Positions 1 to 6,557 of a stretch of 8,287 bases of DNA are shown in pieces. Location: assembly GCA_007132255.1 (NCBI GenBank), contig SLOZ01000492.1, positions 1 to 8,287 of the forward strand, written 5' to 3'. The DNA comes from Limnochordia bacterium (GTDB lineage Bacteria; Bacillota; Limnochordia; Darwinibacteriales; B1SED10-159). Both the position numbers and the translations under genes were made by a program. Below the pieces are notes generated by a model. That model saw only the letters and a program-made list of their open reading frames with translations. It had not been told where the DNA came from and did no database searches. Each line of letters opens with the position of its first letter. The first letter of the stretch is position 1.

Positions 1-845
1 CCACCGTTTTTTATCGCCGCGATGTATTTGAAGCAGCTGGTCTGCCAACGCACCCCGAGGCCGTGCAAGAACTCATTTCCACATGGGACGGCTTCTTGGA
101 TGTGGCTCGAGCGTTGACCCGTGACACCACCGGTGACGGCAACATTGATCACTGGGCTATGGCCAATGCTTCCGAAATTGCATCCCTATTCCTGAACTCC
201 GATTCACTCCGTTTCTTCGACGGCGAAGGTCGTCCAGCATTGAACCGACCGCACTTGGTGGAAGGGTTAGAGTTGGCCCAGCAGCTGCGCGAAGAAGGCT
301 TGGATGCTCGTATCGGCGCTTGGAGTACAGAATGGTTTGAAGCCATTGAACGCGGAACCACGGGTATGCTCCTGTCCGGCGCTTGGATGGGCGGTCACCT
401 TCGTGGTTGGATGGCTCCGGATACTGGCGGCCTTTGGGGCGTAACGCACCTTCCTGGCGGCATCTATGCCAACATGGGCGGTTCGTTCATGGCCATTCCC
501 GAATCCAGCCAAAACAAAGATGCAGCCTGGAAACTGATCGAGTTTATTGCAACGAGTCCAGAAGCCCAGCTCTTCTTGTTTGAAGATGGCGATATCTTCC
601 CAGCACTCTTGGGAACCTATGATGATCCGGTCTTTGAAGCAGAGATTGATTTTTACGCTGGCCAACAGGCTCGTCTCCAGTGGATTGAAGCTGCTCTAGA
701 AGTACCTTCTGTGAGCATTAACCGTTTTGATCCCATCGCTGACGAACTGTATAACCAAGCGATCACCATGGTACTCCAGGAAGGCGCCGATCCTCAGCGT
801 GCATTGGATGATGCCAATGCTCAGCTGCAGCGTCGTGCCCGGTAA
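1..845 (+). CDS. Sugar ABC transporter substrate-binding protein, family 1 (5' partial)
   Basis: C-terminal 280 residues of an extracellular solute-binding protein of the carbohydrate (CUT1, family 1) class, which captures a sugar outside the membrane and delivers it to the two permeases that follow. The frame is open from base 3 to the left edge, so the GTG at 63 is internal. The visible part opens with YRRDVFEAAGLP, a typical family 1 segment in which the domestic partner residues precede the hinge. It continues with DTTGDGNIDHW, which resembles a Ca-binding loop, then GGSFMAIPESSQNKDAAWKLIEFI, shown here only as the region around residues 160-180 of the fragment, typical of the C-lobe, and SPEAQ. 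About 120-150 N-terminal residues, including the signal peptide, are missing, so whether it is a lipoprotein cannot be seen. The next gene starts 76 nt downstream in the same direction. Family assignment is firm; the substrate (xylo-oligosaccharides?) is inferred only from the nearby xylanase. Confidence 0.93.
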   Translation, partial: TVFYRRDVFEAAGLPTHPEAVQELISTWDGFLDVARALTRDTTGDGNIDHWAMANASEIASLFLNSDSLRFFDGEGRPALNRPHLVEGLELAQQLREEGLDARIGAWSTEWFEAIERGTTGMLLSGAWMGGHLRGWMAPDTGGLWGVTHLPGGIYANMGGSFMAIPESSQNKDAAWKLIEFIATSPEAQLFLFEDGDIFPALLGTYDDPVFEAEIDFYAGQQARLQWIEAALEVPSVSINRFDPIADELYNQAITMVLQEGADPQRALDDANAQLQRRAR

Positions 846-870
846 TTCGTTTTACCTTCGATGACTTAAC

Positions 871-898
871 AGACAAGGCGGGGCTTCCCGCCTTGTCT
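871..898 (+). terminator. Intercistronic hairpin between binding protein and permease
   Basis: Perfect 12-bp inverted repeat (871-882 with 887-898) around a GCTT loop, GC-rich, 25 nt after the binding-protein stop codon. No T run follows, so it is a poor intrinsic terminator. Hairpins in this position between a binding-protein gene and its permease genes are known, as in malE-malF, to protect the upstream message and let the binding protein be made in excess. That role is an inference here. Confidence 0.65.
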
Positions 899-921
899 AG
901 ATTCTTGTAGGAGGGATTTGG

Positions 922-1908
922 ATGTCTCAGCCTCAAGCTTCGGCTAACCCATCGCCACAGCCTAGGCAAAATCGAATTGCCTATCAGTACGACAAGTGGC
1001 AGCGTAAGTTGGCGCCCTATATGTTCATTTCTCCATTCTATCTGTTCTTTGCTATCTTTGGACTGTTTCCAATCATTTTTTCTCTATATCTGAGCTTTCA
1101 CCGCTGGGACGCCATTGGGCCCATGGTCTTCGTGGGTTTAGAAAATTACAGCTTCCTTGTTACCGATGATTGGTTTTGGATGTCTTTGCGGAACACGGTG
1201 GTCATTGGACTCATGACTGGTGTGCCACAGCACGTCCTGGGCCTGGTTCTGGCCTATATGATCAACTCCAAGCTGGTCAAGTTTCCGAACTTCTTTCGGA
1301 CATCGTATTTCATGCCTTACATTACCTCGACGGTTGCCCTCACGTTGGTGTTTAGTATCATCTTCGGTACTCGTTATGGGGCATTGAACTATCTATTGGA
1401 GCCTCTCCAGAATGTGGGTGGGTTTCAGTGGCTCTTGACCCAGCTGAACTTGGAGTATCCCATCGAGTGGTTAGGTCGTGCGCATACCATCCGACCATCG
1501 CTGGCCATGCTCATGACATGGCGGTGGGTGGGGTGGAATATGGTCCTCTATTTGGCTGGTCTACAGGCAATTCCGGGTGACCTGTATGAAGCGGCAAAGG
1601 TGGATGGAGCATCGAATTTTCAACTGTTCGCCAAAATTAGTGTTCCTCTGCTGCGGCCGATGATGCTGTTTGCCTTTACGATGACTATTATTGGTCAGAT
1701 GCAGACATTTGATGAGCCCATGATTCTATTGGGAACCGGTGGTGGCGTCAACCAAGCTGGGATGACTACCGTTTTATATCTGTATCGGACCAGTTTTGAG
1801 TGGATGGACTTTGGTACCGGTGCAGCGATGTCGTATCTGTTGTTCCTAATCATCATTGCCTTCTCGCTGCTGAACTTCAAACTGTTTAGGAGGGGTGAAC
1901 GTGACTAG
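922..1908 (+). CDS. Sugar ABC transporter permease, MalF/UgpA type
   Basis: One of the two inner-membrane subunits of the CUT1 importer (328 residues, usual length for a MalF-like protein without the extra E. coli periplasmic domain). A short polar N-terminus rich in Q and P (residues 1-20) precedes six hydrophobic segments, the first at about 33-59. The ABC-ATPase docking loop (EAA motif) is clear at residues 223-243: EAAKVDGAS followed by F, K-I and VPLLRP. The ATG at 922 has AGGAGGG at 909-915 with 6 nt spacing. The gene ends 8 nt inside the next permease, so the two are translationally coupled. Family assignment is secure; the transported sugar is not visible from the permease. Confidence 0.96.
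   Translation: MSQPQASANPSPQPRQNRIAYQYDKWQRKLAPYMFISPFYLFFAIFGLFPIIFSLYLSFHRWDAIGPMVFVGLENYSFLVTDDWFWMSLRNTVVIGLMTGVPQHVLGLVLAYMINSKLVKFPNFFRTSYFMPYITSTVALTLVFSIIFGTRYGALNYLLEPLQNVGGFQWLLTQLNLEYPIEWLGRAHTIRPSLAMLMTWRWVGWNMVLYLAGLQAIPGDLYEAAKVDGASNFQLFAKISVPLLRPMMLFAFTMTIIGQMQTFDEPMILLGTGGGVNQAGMTTVLYLYRTSFEWMDFGTGAAMSYLLFLIIIAFSLLNFKLFRRGERD
1888..1893 (+). promoter_or_regulatory. Ribosome binding site deciding the MalG-like start
   Basis: AGGAGG lying inside the last codons of the upstream permease. Its 7-nt distance to GTG 1901, against 1 nt to GTG 1895, sets the start of the second permease. Confidence 0.85.
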
Positions 1909-2722
1909 AGTAGCCAAGATACTCCTCTATGCCGTGTTGGTGACCGGTGTTGTGATCACTGTTTTTCCGTTCTTCTGGATGTTTGTCCTGGCGACCCTCA
2001 GTCGTCGGGAGATTTTCGCCTATCCACCAAACCTCTGGTTTGGCAGCTATCTCACAGAAAACTATGAGAACCTGATGAATTTCGTACCCTTTCTGCGCAA
2101 CATGTGGAACAGCCTCTACATTGCGGCTATGGCTACAGTGACGACTCTGTTCTTCTGTTCCCTGGGTGCGTATGGATTTGCTATGTACGACTTCAAAGGC
2201 AAAGAGTTCCTGTTTGCGTTTATGATTGGGACCATCATGATTCCACCGATCTTGGGCACCATTCCTTGGTTTATTATGATGCGGTTCTTCGGTTGGGTGG
2301 ATCAAGCCCGAGCCCTGTGGGTTCCGGGTATGGCCAGCGCTTTTGGGATCTTTCTGCTGCGGCAGTACATTGAAAGCGCCATACCCAGGGCCCTGCAGGA
2401 TGCTGCCCGCATCGATGGCTGCTCGGAGATCCGCATCTATTGGCAGGTCGTGCTGCCTTTGGTCGGTCCTGGCCTTGGGGCATTGGGTATGGTAACCTTC
2501 ATTGGTTCCTGGAATAACTTCCTCGGGGCTTTGATTATTCTGCGCAGCCGCGTCACGTACACAATTCCTGTAGCTTTGAGCAGCCTGCAGGGCATGATTT
2601 CTACGGACTATGGTGCTGTCATGATTGGTACCGCTCTTGGTACACTGCCGATTCTTATAGCATTCCTGATGGCTTCGAACCAGATTATCTCTGGCTTGAC
2701 CGCTGGAGCTCTGAAAGAGTGA
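1901..2722 (+). CDS. Sugar ABC transporter permease, MalG/UgpE type
   Basis: Second inner-membrane subunit of the importer, 273 residues. Hydrophobic segments begin at about residues 7-30 and 71-92, and the EAA loop lies at about 165-186 (ALQDAARIDGCSEI, then VVLPL), matching the MalG pattern. The GTG at 1901 is chosen as start because AGGAGG at 1888-1893 stands 7 nt before it. The in-frame GTG at 1895 would be only 1 nt from that site. It overlaps the end of the upstream permease by 8 nt. No ATPase gene follows: the next gene is a xylanase 351 nt away. Many Gram-positive CUT1 importers share one MsmK/MsiK-type ATPase, which would explain this. Confidence 0.96.
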   Translation: MTRVAKILLYAVLVTGVVITVFPFFWMFVLATLSRREIFAYPPNLWFGSYLTENYENLMNFVPFLRNMWNSLYIAAMATVTTLFFCSLGAYGFAMYDFKGKEFLFAFMIGTIMIPPILGTIPWFIMMRFFGWVDQARALWVPGMASAFGIFLLRQYIESAIPRALQDAARIDGCSEIRIYWQVVLPLVGPGLGALGMVTFIGSWNNFLGALIILRSRVTYTIPVALSSLQGMISTDYGAVMIGTALGTLPILIAFLMASNQIISGLTAGALKE

Positions 2723-2729
2723 TGTTTTC

Positions 2730-2743
2730 ATGGTTCTAACCAT
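2730..2743. repeat. Small perfect inverted repeat after the permease stop
   Basis: ATGGTT-CT-AACCAT, two perfect 6-nt arms with a 2-nt centre, 7 nt after the permease stop codon. It could be a regulator half-site pair or a chance palindrome; nothing else in the window repeats it exactly. Confidence 0.35.
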
Positions 2744-2750
2744 TGCCGGT

Positions 2751-2883
2751 GCATGCAGATCGCTCTGGAAGCATGAAGAATGATACTGGAGCATGGCGGT
2801 CTGTTGACTTCGCCTATGCGGAGGCATGGAGATCGACACGGAAGCATGCGGGTGTTCAAAGGTGTATGAATGTAAGAAACCGG
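2751..2883 (+). repeat. Degenerate 20-bp repeat array phased on GCATG
   Basis: GCATG occurs at 2751, 2771, 2791, 2824 and 2844, and GTATG at 2864. This gives two triplets, each in exact 20-bp steps, with a 13-nt break between them. Units at 2751 and 2824 match at 15 of 20 positions (shared GCATG, AGATCG and GGAA blocks); the other units keep mainly the GCATG and a purine-rich end. The array fills the gap between the permease stop and the hairpin at 2877. A 20-bp step is about two helical turns, as expected for protein sites on one face of DNA, but a decaying minisatellite is equally possible. Confidence 0.6.
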
Positions 2884-2906
2884 TGCACCTGAAGGTGCAC
2901 CGGTTT
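2877..2906 (+). terminator. Perfect 13-bp hairpin ending the importer operon
   Basis: Arms 2877-2889 (AAACCGGTGCACC) and 2894-2906 (GGTGCACCGGTTT) with a TGAA loop. The A-start/T-end form is that of a bidirectional intrinsic terminator, but only three Ts follow. It is the best candidate for the end of the importer transcript. The core GGTGCACC is itself a palindrome, so the element also reads as a direct repeat of that octamer. Confidence 0.6.
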
Positions 2907-2947
2907 GCAGGTATCGAGGGTTGCTGGGTATCATGGAATAGGATGCA

Positions 2948-2996
2948 GATTGGAAAAATACCCCATATACCTGGTAACAGGTATTTATTTCCAATC
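2948..2996. promoter_or_regulatory. Nested palindrome upstream of the xylanase gene
   Basis: An inner perfect repeat ATACCTG-GTAA-CAGGTAT (2967-2984) sits inside an outer imperfect one. In the outer repeat GATTGGAAA and AATACC (2948-2962) mirror GGTATT, ATTTCC and AATC (2980-2996), with a 2-nt bulge. It is centred about 100 nt before the xylanase start. It could be the operator of a sugar-responsive repressor, or a weak terminator, since the inner stem is followed by TTATTT. No -35/-10 pair I trust is visible in 2723-3073. Confidence 0.45.
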
Positions 2997-3073
2997 CACG
3001 CACGACGGGGTATTACACAGCGGGATAACGATGGTCGGTTCTTGTTCGTGATGTATCGGGAAGGAGTGAACGC

Positions 3074-4165
3074 ATGCAATCATGGCGTGCAGTGCGCAGG
3101 GCTTGTTTGATTCTCACCTTAGTGGTGTTCGCGTCGTTTGGCGGAACAGCCCAGACTGTTTGGGGAGGCGATGCATTGATTCCCAGTTTAAAAGACGTCT
3201 ATGCTCCTTATTTTGAGATGGGTGCTGCTGTTTCCATCGGAGTATTGCACCCTTACGATGACCTATTGCAGAAACACTTCTCCAGCCTAACGGCGGAGAA
3301 CTCTATGAAATTCAGCGAAGTCCATCGCAGTCCAGGACGTTACACGTTTCACGCCGCTGATCGGATCGTCGACTACGCAAAGGAACACGATCTGCTGATG
3401 CGGGGCCACACGTTGGTTTGGCACAGCCAGGTTCCGGCGCATGTCTTTCTTGATGATGCCCGGGAGTCTGTGACTCGTGAGGTGCTTCTGGAGCGGATGC
3501 GGGAGCACATTGAGCTGATGATGCATCGATATGGCGATGTTGTGTACGCATGGGATGTCGTGAATGAAGCCATCTCTGATGAACACAACGTGTTTCTGCG
3601 CAGCAACAGTCGCTGGCATGAGATTATTGGCGATGATTATGTGGCACAAGCCTTTCGCATGGCTCACGAAGCGGATCCGAACGCCAAATTGTTCTACAAT
3701 GACTACAACGCGGTGCAGCCAGCGAAGCGGGACAAGATCATTCGTTTAATCGAAGAGCTGCAGGCTGACGATGTGCCGATCCACGGCGTTGGCATCCAAG
3801 CACACTGGAATATCTACGATCCTTCAGTGGCGACTATTCGCGAGGCTTTGGAGTTGTACTCACAGCTGGGAATGGAAGTCCACATCACCGAACTGGATCT
3901 TTCGGTCTATGCCTGGAATTCACAGACCCCCATGATGTGGGAACCGACGGAGGAAATCTTGGAATTACAGGCGCAGCGTTACGGCGAGATCTTCGCGTTG
4001 TTCCGTGAATTCAGCGACGTGATCACCAATGTTAGCTTCTGGGGTGTGGCTGATGATCACACTTGGTTGGACAACTTTCCCGTTCAGGGACGCAAGAACT
4101 GGCCGCTGCTGTTTGATGAAGAACTGCAGCCAAAACCGGCCTTTTGGAGCATTGTCGATTTCTAA
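3074..4165 (+). CDS. Secreted GH10 endo-beta-1,4-xylanase
   Basis: Hydrolyses internal beta-1,4 bonds of xylan outside the cell, retaining mechanism. A signal peptide occupies about residues 1-28 (RAVRR then a hydrophobic stretch, with TAQTVWG near the likely cleavage region). It has no lipobox cysteine at the cleavage region. The GH10 barrel follows: TAEN (E75, N76), RGHTLVWHSQVP (111-121), and WDVVNE with the acid/base Glu at 165. YNDYN (208-212) and GVGIQAHW (238-245) come next, then ITELD with the nucleophile Glu at 273. Both catalytic residues and the C-terminal WGVADDHTWL are intact. At 363 residues it is a bare catalytic module with no carbohydrate-binding domain. AAGGAG at 3061-3066 stands 7 nt before the ATG. 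The importer just upstream probably takes up the products. Beta-glucanase side activity cannot be excluded. Confidence 0.97.
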   Translation: MQSWRAVRRACLILTLVVFASFGGTAQTVWGGDALIPSLKDVYAPYFEMGAAVSIGVLHPYDDLLQKHFSSLTAENSMKFSEVHRSPGRYTFHAADRIVDYAKEHDLLMRGHTLVWHSQVPAHVFLDDARESVTREVLLERMREHIELMMHRYGDVVYAWDVVNEAISDEHNVFLRSNSRWHEIIGDDYVAQAFRMAHEADPNAKLFYNDYNAVQPAKRDKIIRLIEELQADDVPIHGVGIQAHWNIYDPSVATIREALELYSQLGMEVHITELDLSVYAWNSQTPMMWEPTEEILELQAQRYGEIFALFREFSDVITNVSFWGVADDHTWLDNFPVQGRKNWPLLFDEELQPKPAFWSIVDF

Positions 4166-4275
4166 AAGACCAATGGCGGGCTCTGTTTGCGTTTAACGCT
4201 TGACCTGCTGCCCAAGCCTTGGAACTCGGTTCAGCTGGCTCGAACGTGGATTCCGGTGCCTTTTCAGTTGGAACC

Positions 4276-4318
4276 AAAACCGCCTAATCTCTGTTTGTTC
4301 CGGAGATTAGGCGGTTTT
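4276..4318 (+). terminator. Intrinsic terminator of the xylanase gene
   Basis: Perfect 16-bp stem (4276-4291 with 4303-4318), AAAACC start and GGTTTT end, 11-nt loop, 110 nt after the xylanase stop. The A/T ends make it usable from either strand. The flanking sequence 4166-4275 and 4319-4520 holds no gene that I can support. Confidence 0.88.
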
Positions 4319-4547
4319 CTTATGTCTTGAGACGACTGCTGACGCGCGTTGACGGCTCTGGTGGTCTCGCTTACGAGGGGAGCGATTCCCTTGTGCCAAA
4401 GGCAGGTCTGCAAAAGCCTCTTGATTTCTTGAACAAGCAGTATACCTGCGATTTAGCTTGCGCCATCGCAGTCCACCGGGGATCCAGTCAGCGTTGCCAC
4501 GGTAGCCAGTCACGCAGGGACAGTATAAATAAAATAGTATTATAATA

Positions 4548-4577
4548 TTGACATCACTGTGTACCATACAGTATAAT
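4548..4577 (+). promoter_or_regulatory. Consensus promoter of the padR-HAAS operon
   Basis: TTGACA at 4548-4553 and TATAAT at 4572-4577, both perfect sigma-70/SigA consensus, 18 nt apart, in an A+T-rich stretch (4521-4550). Transcription would start near 4584, giving a very short leader before the start at 4600. Confidence 0.88.
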
Positions 4578-4579
4578 GT
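4551..4579. promoter_or_regulatory. Likely PadR autoregulatory operator inside the promoter spacer
   Basis: ACTGT (4556-4560) mirrors ACAGT (4568-4572) across 7 nt, flanked outside by ACAT (4551-4554) and ATGT (4576-4579). The dyad lies between -35 and -10, so a bound protein would block polymerase. PadR proteins are known to bind ATGT/ACAT-type palindromes and often repress their own operon. The link to this PadR is inferred from position. Confidence 0.55.
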
Positions 4580-4599
4580 GTTTGACAGGAGGCGGCTCT

Positions 4600-4944
4600 A
4601 TGAACGAAAAAGCGATTCGCAATGCCGAACTGGAACTGCGCAGGGGCATCCTGACACTTAGTGTCCTAAGCCAACTGCAAACACGGCAGTACGGTTATTC
4701 ACTTCTGCAGGCGCTGACAGATCACGGGTTAGAAATCGATCAGAACACGCTGTACCCGCTGCTTCGGCGACTGGAACAGCAAGGGTTTTTGGATAGTGAC
4801 TGGTCCGTGGCGGAATCCCGCCCGCGACGCTATTATGTACTGAACCAACAGGGTAAGGAAGCACTCCAAATAATGCTGGACCAATGGCAGCAGCTCGTTG
4901 CCACAATGGAACGACTGCTTCCTATGAAGGAGGAACTGCAATGA
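4600..4944 (+). CDS. PadR-family transcriptional regulator
   Basis: A 114-residue protein of the small PadR class. The N-terminal winged helix-turn-helix runs from about residue 9 to 85. It includes RRGILTLSVLSQL, the YGYSLLQAL helix, the family signature NTLYPLLRRLEQQGFL and the wing SRPRRYYVLNQQGKEAL. A short C-terminal helix (about 86-110) serves for dimer formation. ATG 4600 is preceded by AGGAGG at 4587-4592 with 7 nt spacing. A longer reading from 4576 would start inside the -10 box and is rejected. Its stop overlaps the start of the next gene as ATGA. PadR genes are often paired with HAAS-domain membrane proteins, as here, and usually act as repressors released by a ligand or stress; the signal is unknown. 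Confidence 0.95.
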   Translation: MNEKAIRNAELELRRGILTLSVLSQLQTRQYGYSLLQALTDHGLEIDQNTLYPLLRRLEQQGFLDSDWSVAESRPRRYYVLNQQGKEALQIMLDQWQQLVATMERLLPMKEELQ

Positions 4945-6005
4945 ATTGGCTGGATCGATATTTGGCAGCAATTGGTGAACGGCTCCCTGCAAGACAACGC
5001 CAGGACATTCTCAAGGAACTGCGCTCACTGCTTTTGGATGCATTGGACCATCAAACTGAAGGACAAGCGGAATACGCGGAGGAAGATATTTTGGCGGTCA
5101 TTCGCCAGTTTGGTTCACCCGAAGAGGTGGCCCTTCGTTATGCACCGAAACCTCGTTACATCATCGGACCCCAACTCTACGACACATATCTCACAGTTAC
5201 GCAAATTCTTCTGACTCTGGTTGCCTTTGGAATCGGGGTAGCATTGGTTGTTGAACTGGTCCGGGCTGATCTAAGTTTGCTGGCTGTGATGGGCCAGACC
5301 GTGGCTCGAGTCTTGTCTGCAGGCGTTAGCGTCATCGGTTGGACGACCCTGGTGTTCGCACTCATTGAGCGAACCTCGGCAGGCAAGTACGAAGCAGAGC
5401 CCGAAGGAAGCGAATTGGACGACGACGTCGGGAATGCTGCCGGTTGGGATCCAAAGACACTCCCGGCCTTCGTCAGTGGTGAACGCGTTAGCATTAGTGA
5501 CCAGGCCTTTTCGCTGGCCGTCGCCGTTCTTGCCTTAGTGGGTGCTAACTACCTGGCTGTACAGCTGGGAATCTACGGGTCAGTTTCGGGAGAACTAACA
5601 CCCGAACTCCAAGTGGTCAACAAAGATACAGTGGCGCTGCTGCTTCCGTGGTGGAACGCCATGTGGATTGCCGGTTTCGCCATCGACGCCGCAGCCTTGA
5701 TCCAACGCCGTTGGCGAACTGGGCTGCGTATCGGTGCCATTGCGGTGGACATAGGCAGTGCGATTTTGCTGGCTGTATTGGCATCATCACAACTGTTGCT
5801 CGGTGAGAATATCATAGCATTGGCCGGACCCGAACAAGCTGACGGTTTGGCAACGGCTGCGAGAATCGCACCGCAGGCTCTGCGAGGAATCTTTATCGCG
5901 GCCATGCTGTTCACAGTTTGGGATATGATCGAGCAGATTATGGCCTTGGTGCGGGTGCACCGCGGGCGATCGGATGTTTCCGGAAGTACCGGCCAGTTAG
6001 GCTAG
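4941..6005 (+). CDS. HAAS-domain multi-pass membrane protein
   Basis: A 354-residue membrane protein. Residues 1-70 form a soluble helical domain (WLDRYLAAIGERLPARQRQDI, LRSLLLDALD, EEDILAVIRQFGSPEEVA), which is the HAAS/permease-prefix type found beside PadR regulators. About six hydrophobic segments follow, near 84-107, 122-142, 188-210, 231-253, 262-287 and 311-337. Acidic stretches lie in a loop at 150-165. The C-terminus is short and basic. ATG 4941 overlaps the padR stop (ATGA) and has AAGGAGG at 4927-4933, 7 nt away. An in-frame earlier start (4884) would lie inside padR without a ribosome site. It is probably co-transcribed with and controlled by PadR. The biochemical role is unknown; sensing or envelope-stress functions have only been suggested for relatives. 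Confidence 0.88.
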   Translation: MNWLDRYLAAIGERLPARQRQDILKELRSLLLDALDHQTEGQAEYAEEDILAVIRQFGSPEEVALRYAPKPRYIIGPQLYDTYLTVTQILLTLVAFGIGVALVVELVRADLSLLAVMGQTVARVLSAGVSVIGWTTLVFALIERTSAGKYEAEPEGSELDDDVGNAAGWDPKTLPAFVSGERVSISDQAFSLAVAVLALVGANYLAVQLGIYGSVSGELTPELQVVNKDTVALLLPWWNAMWIAGFAIDAAALIQRRWRTGLRIGAIAVDIGSAILLAVLASSQLLLGENIIALAGPEQADGLATAARIAPQALRGIFIAAMLFTVWDMIEQIMALVRVHRGRSDVSGSTGQLG

Positions 6006-6011
6006 TATCTG

Positions 6012-6056
6012 GAGCGTGCGGGGAGGGCTTCTAGCAGCCAGTCCCCGCACGGGCTC
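6012..6056 (+). terminator. GC-rich hairpin after the HAAS gene
   Basis: CGTGCGGGGA (6015-6024) pairs perfectly with TCCCCGCACG (6042-6051). GAG/CTC extends the stem with a GG bulge, and a small GGCT/AGCC stem lies in the loop. It begins 7 nt after the stop codon. No T run follows, so it may protect the mRNA end as much as terminate. Confidence 0.6.
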
Positions 6057-6092
6057 TGCGTACGGTCGGTAGCTAAACGAACTGAAATCCGC

Positions 6093-6143
6093 AGGAAATT
6101 CCTCTGGAAATCTCATCCAGATACCAGGTTCCTGGAATTTCCT
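6093..6143. repeat. Cluster of nested inverted repeats upstream of the T-box promoter
   Basis: AGGAAATTCC (6093-6102) and GGAATTTCCT (6134-6143) are perfect 10-nt mirror arms. Inside lie CTGGA/TCCAG (6104-6108, 6116-6120) and CCAGG-TT-CCTGG (6124-6135). The cluster ends 23 nt before the -35 box at 6167. It could be an operator for the T-box transcript or part of the 3' end of the HAAS operon. Confidence 0.45.
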
Positions 6144-6166
6144 TCCATGCCCTGTGGATTCGACGG

Positions 6167-6195
6167 TTGACGATTGCTTTTTCTTGTGCTACGAT
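6167..6195 (+). promoter_or_regulatory. Promoter of the T-box leader
   Basis: TTGACG (6167-6172), 17-nt spacer, TACGAT (6190-6195) with a TG one base upstream of the -10 (extended -10). The predicted start near 6202 lies just before the T-box stem I. Confidence 0.75.
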
Positions 6196-6201
6196 AACAT
6201 C

Positions 6202-6557
6202 AACTACATCACTGAATGGTCGATGAAGGAGAGATCTCTCCAGAATCTGTGGCACAGAGAACCGGTGTTGGTGGGAATCCGGTGCATAGACTGAAGAGCG
6301 TGGGCTTCGGAGATACCTGGGGAATGTGCGTACGCTGCAGTTTGTGAAGTTGGCAAGCTGTACGGCCCACTGTACTCTGTGTCGGTTGGCACCGTTATCC
6401 GCTGCAAGTGGGGAAGACAGTTCACAGCATGAACGACCGCAGCTGCGTAAGTTTCGGGTTGCGTCTAGGCAGTTCTGCTGGGTTAACTGTGTTCTCAACA
6501 TGGGTGGTACCGCGAAATACACTTTCGTCCTATGCAGGATGATGGTGTTTTTTTATT
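6202..6557 (+). promoter_or_regulatory. T-box riboswitch leader (tRNA-sensing)
   Basis: An mRNA leader that reads the charging state of one tRNA and stops or continues transcription. The diagnostic T-box sequence AACATGGGTGGTACCGCG lies at 6497-6514. Stem I can be traced: CGATGAAGG near its base (6221-6229), TCTCC 6237-6241 with GGAGA 6309-6313, and TCTGTG 6246-6251 with CATAGA 6285-6290. The AGAGA bulge is at 6256-6260 and the GTTGGTG-type distal loop sits between CCGG 6262-6265 and CCGG 6279-6282. The specifier should lie in 6293-6304; GTG (Val, 6300-6302) has the most usual distance to CTTCGGAG, but CGT, TGG, AGC and GAG are possible. The T in TGGT of the T-box predicts a tRNA with discriminator base A, which fits Val better than Trp, Ser or Glu. 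No synthetase or amino-acid gene follows directly. Confidence 0.93.
6519..6557 (+). terminator. T-box regulatory terminator
   Basis: ACACTTTCGTCCT (6519-6531) pairs with AGGATGATGGTGT (6536-6548) across an ATGC loop with one mismatch, followed directly by a run of seven Ts (6548-6554). It is mutually exclusive with the antiterminator that includes the T-box sequence just upstream, as in known T-box leaders. Confidence 0.92.

Noticed and set aside
2804..2832. TTGACT in the repeat array as xylanase promoter
   Set aside because: No -10-like hexamer lies 16-18 nt downstream, and a hairpin at 2877-2906 would follow.
1886..3079. A 397-codon open frame on the minus strand
   Set aside because: It is antisense to the MalG-like permease, rich in H, Q and P, has no ribosome site and no domain; it is a shadow of the real gene plus its open flank.
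2826..3110. A 94-codon plus-strand frame overlapping the xylanase start
   Set aside because: It runs through the 20-bp repeat array and the perfect hairpin, and lacks a ribosome site; the xylanase start has its own clear one.
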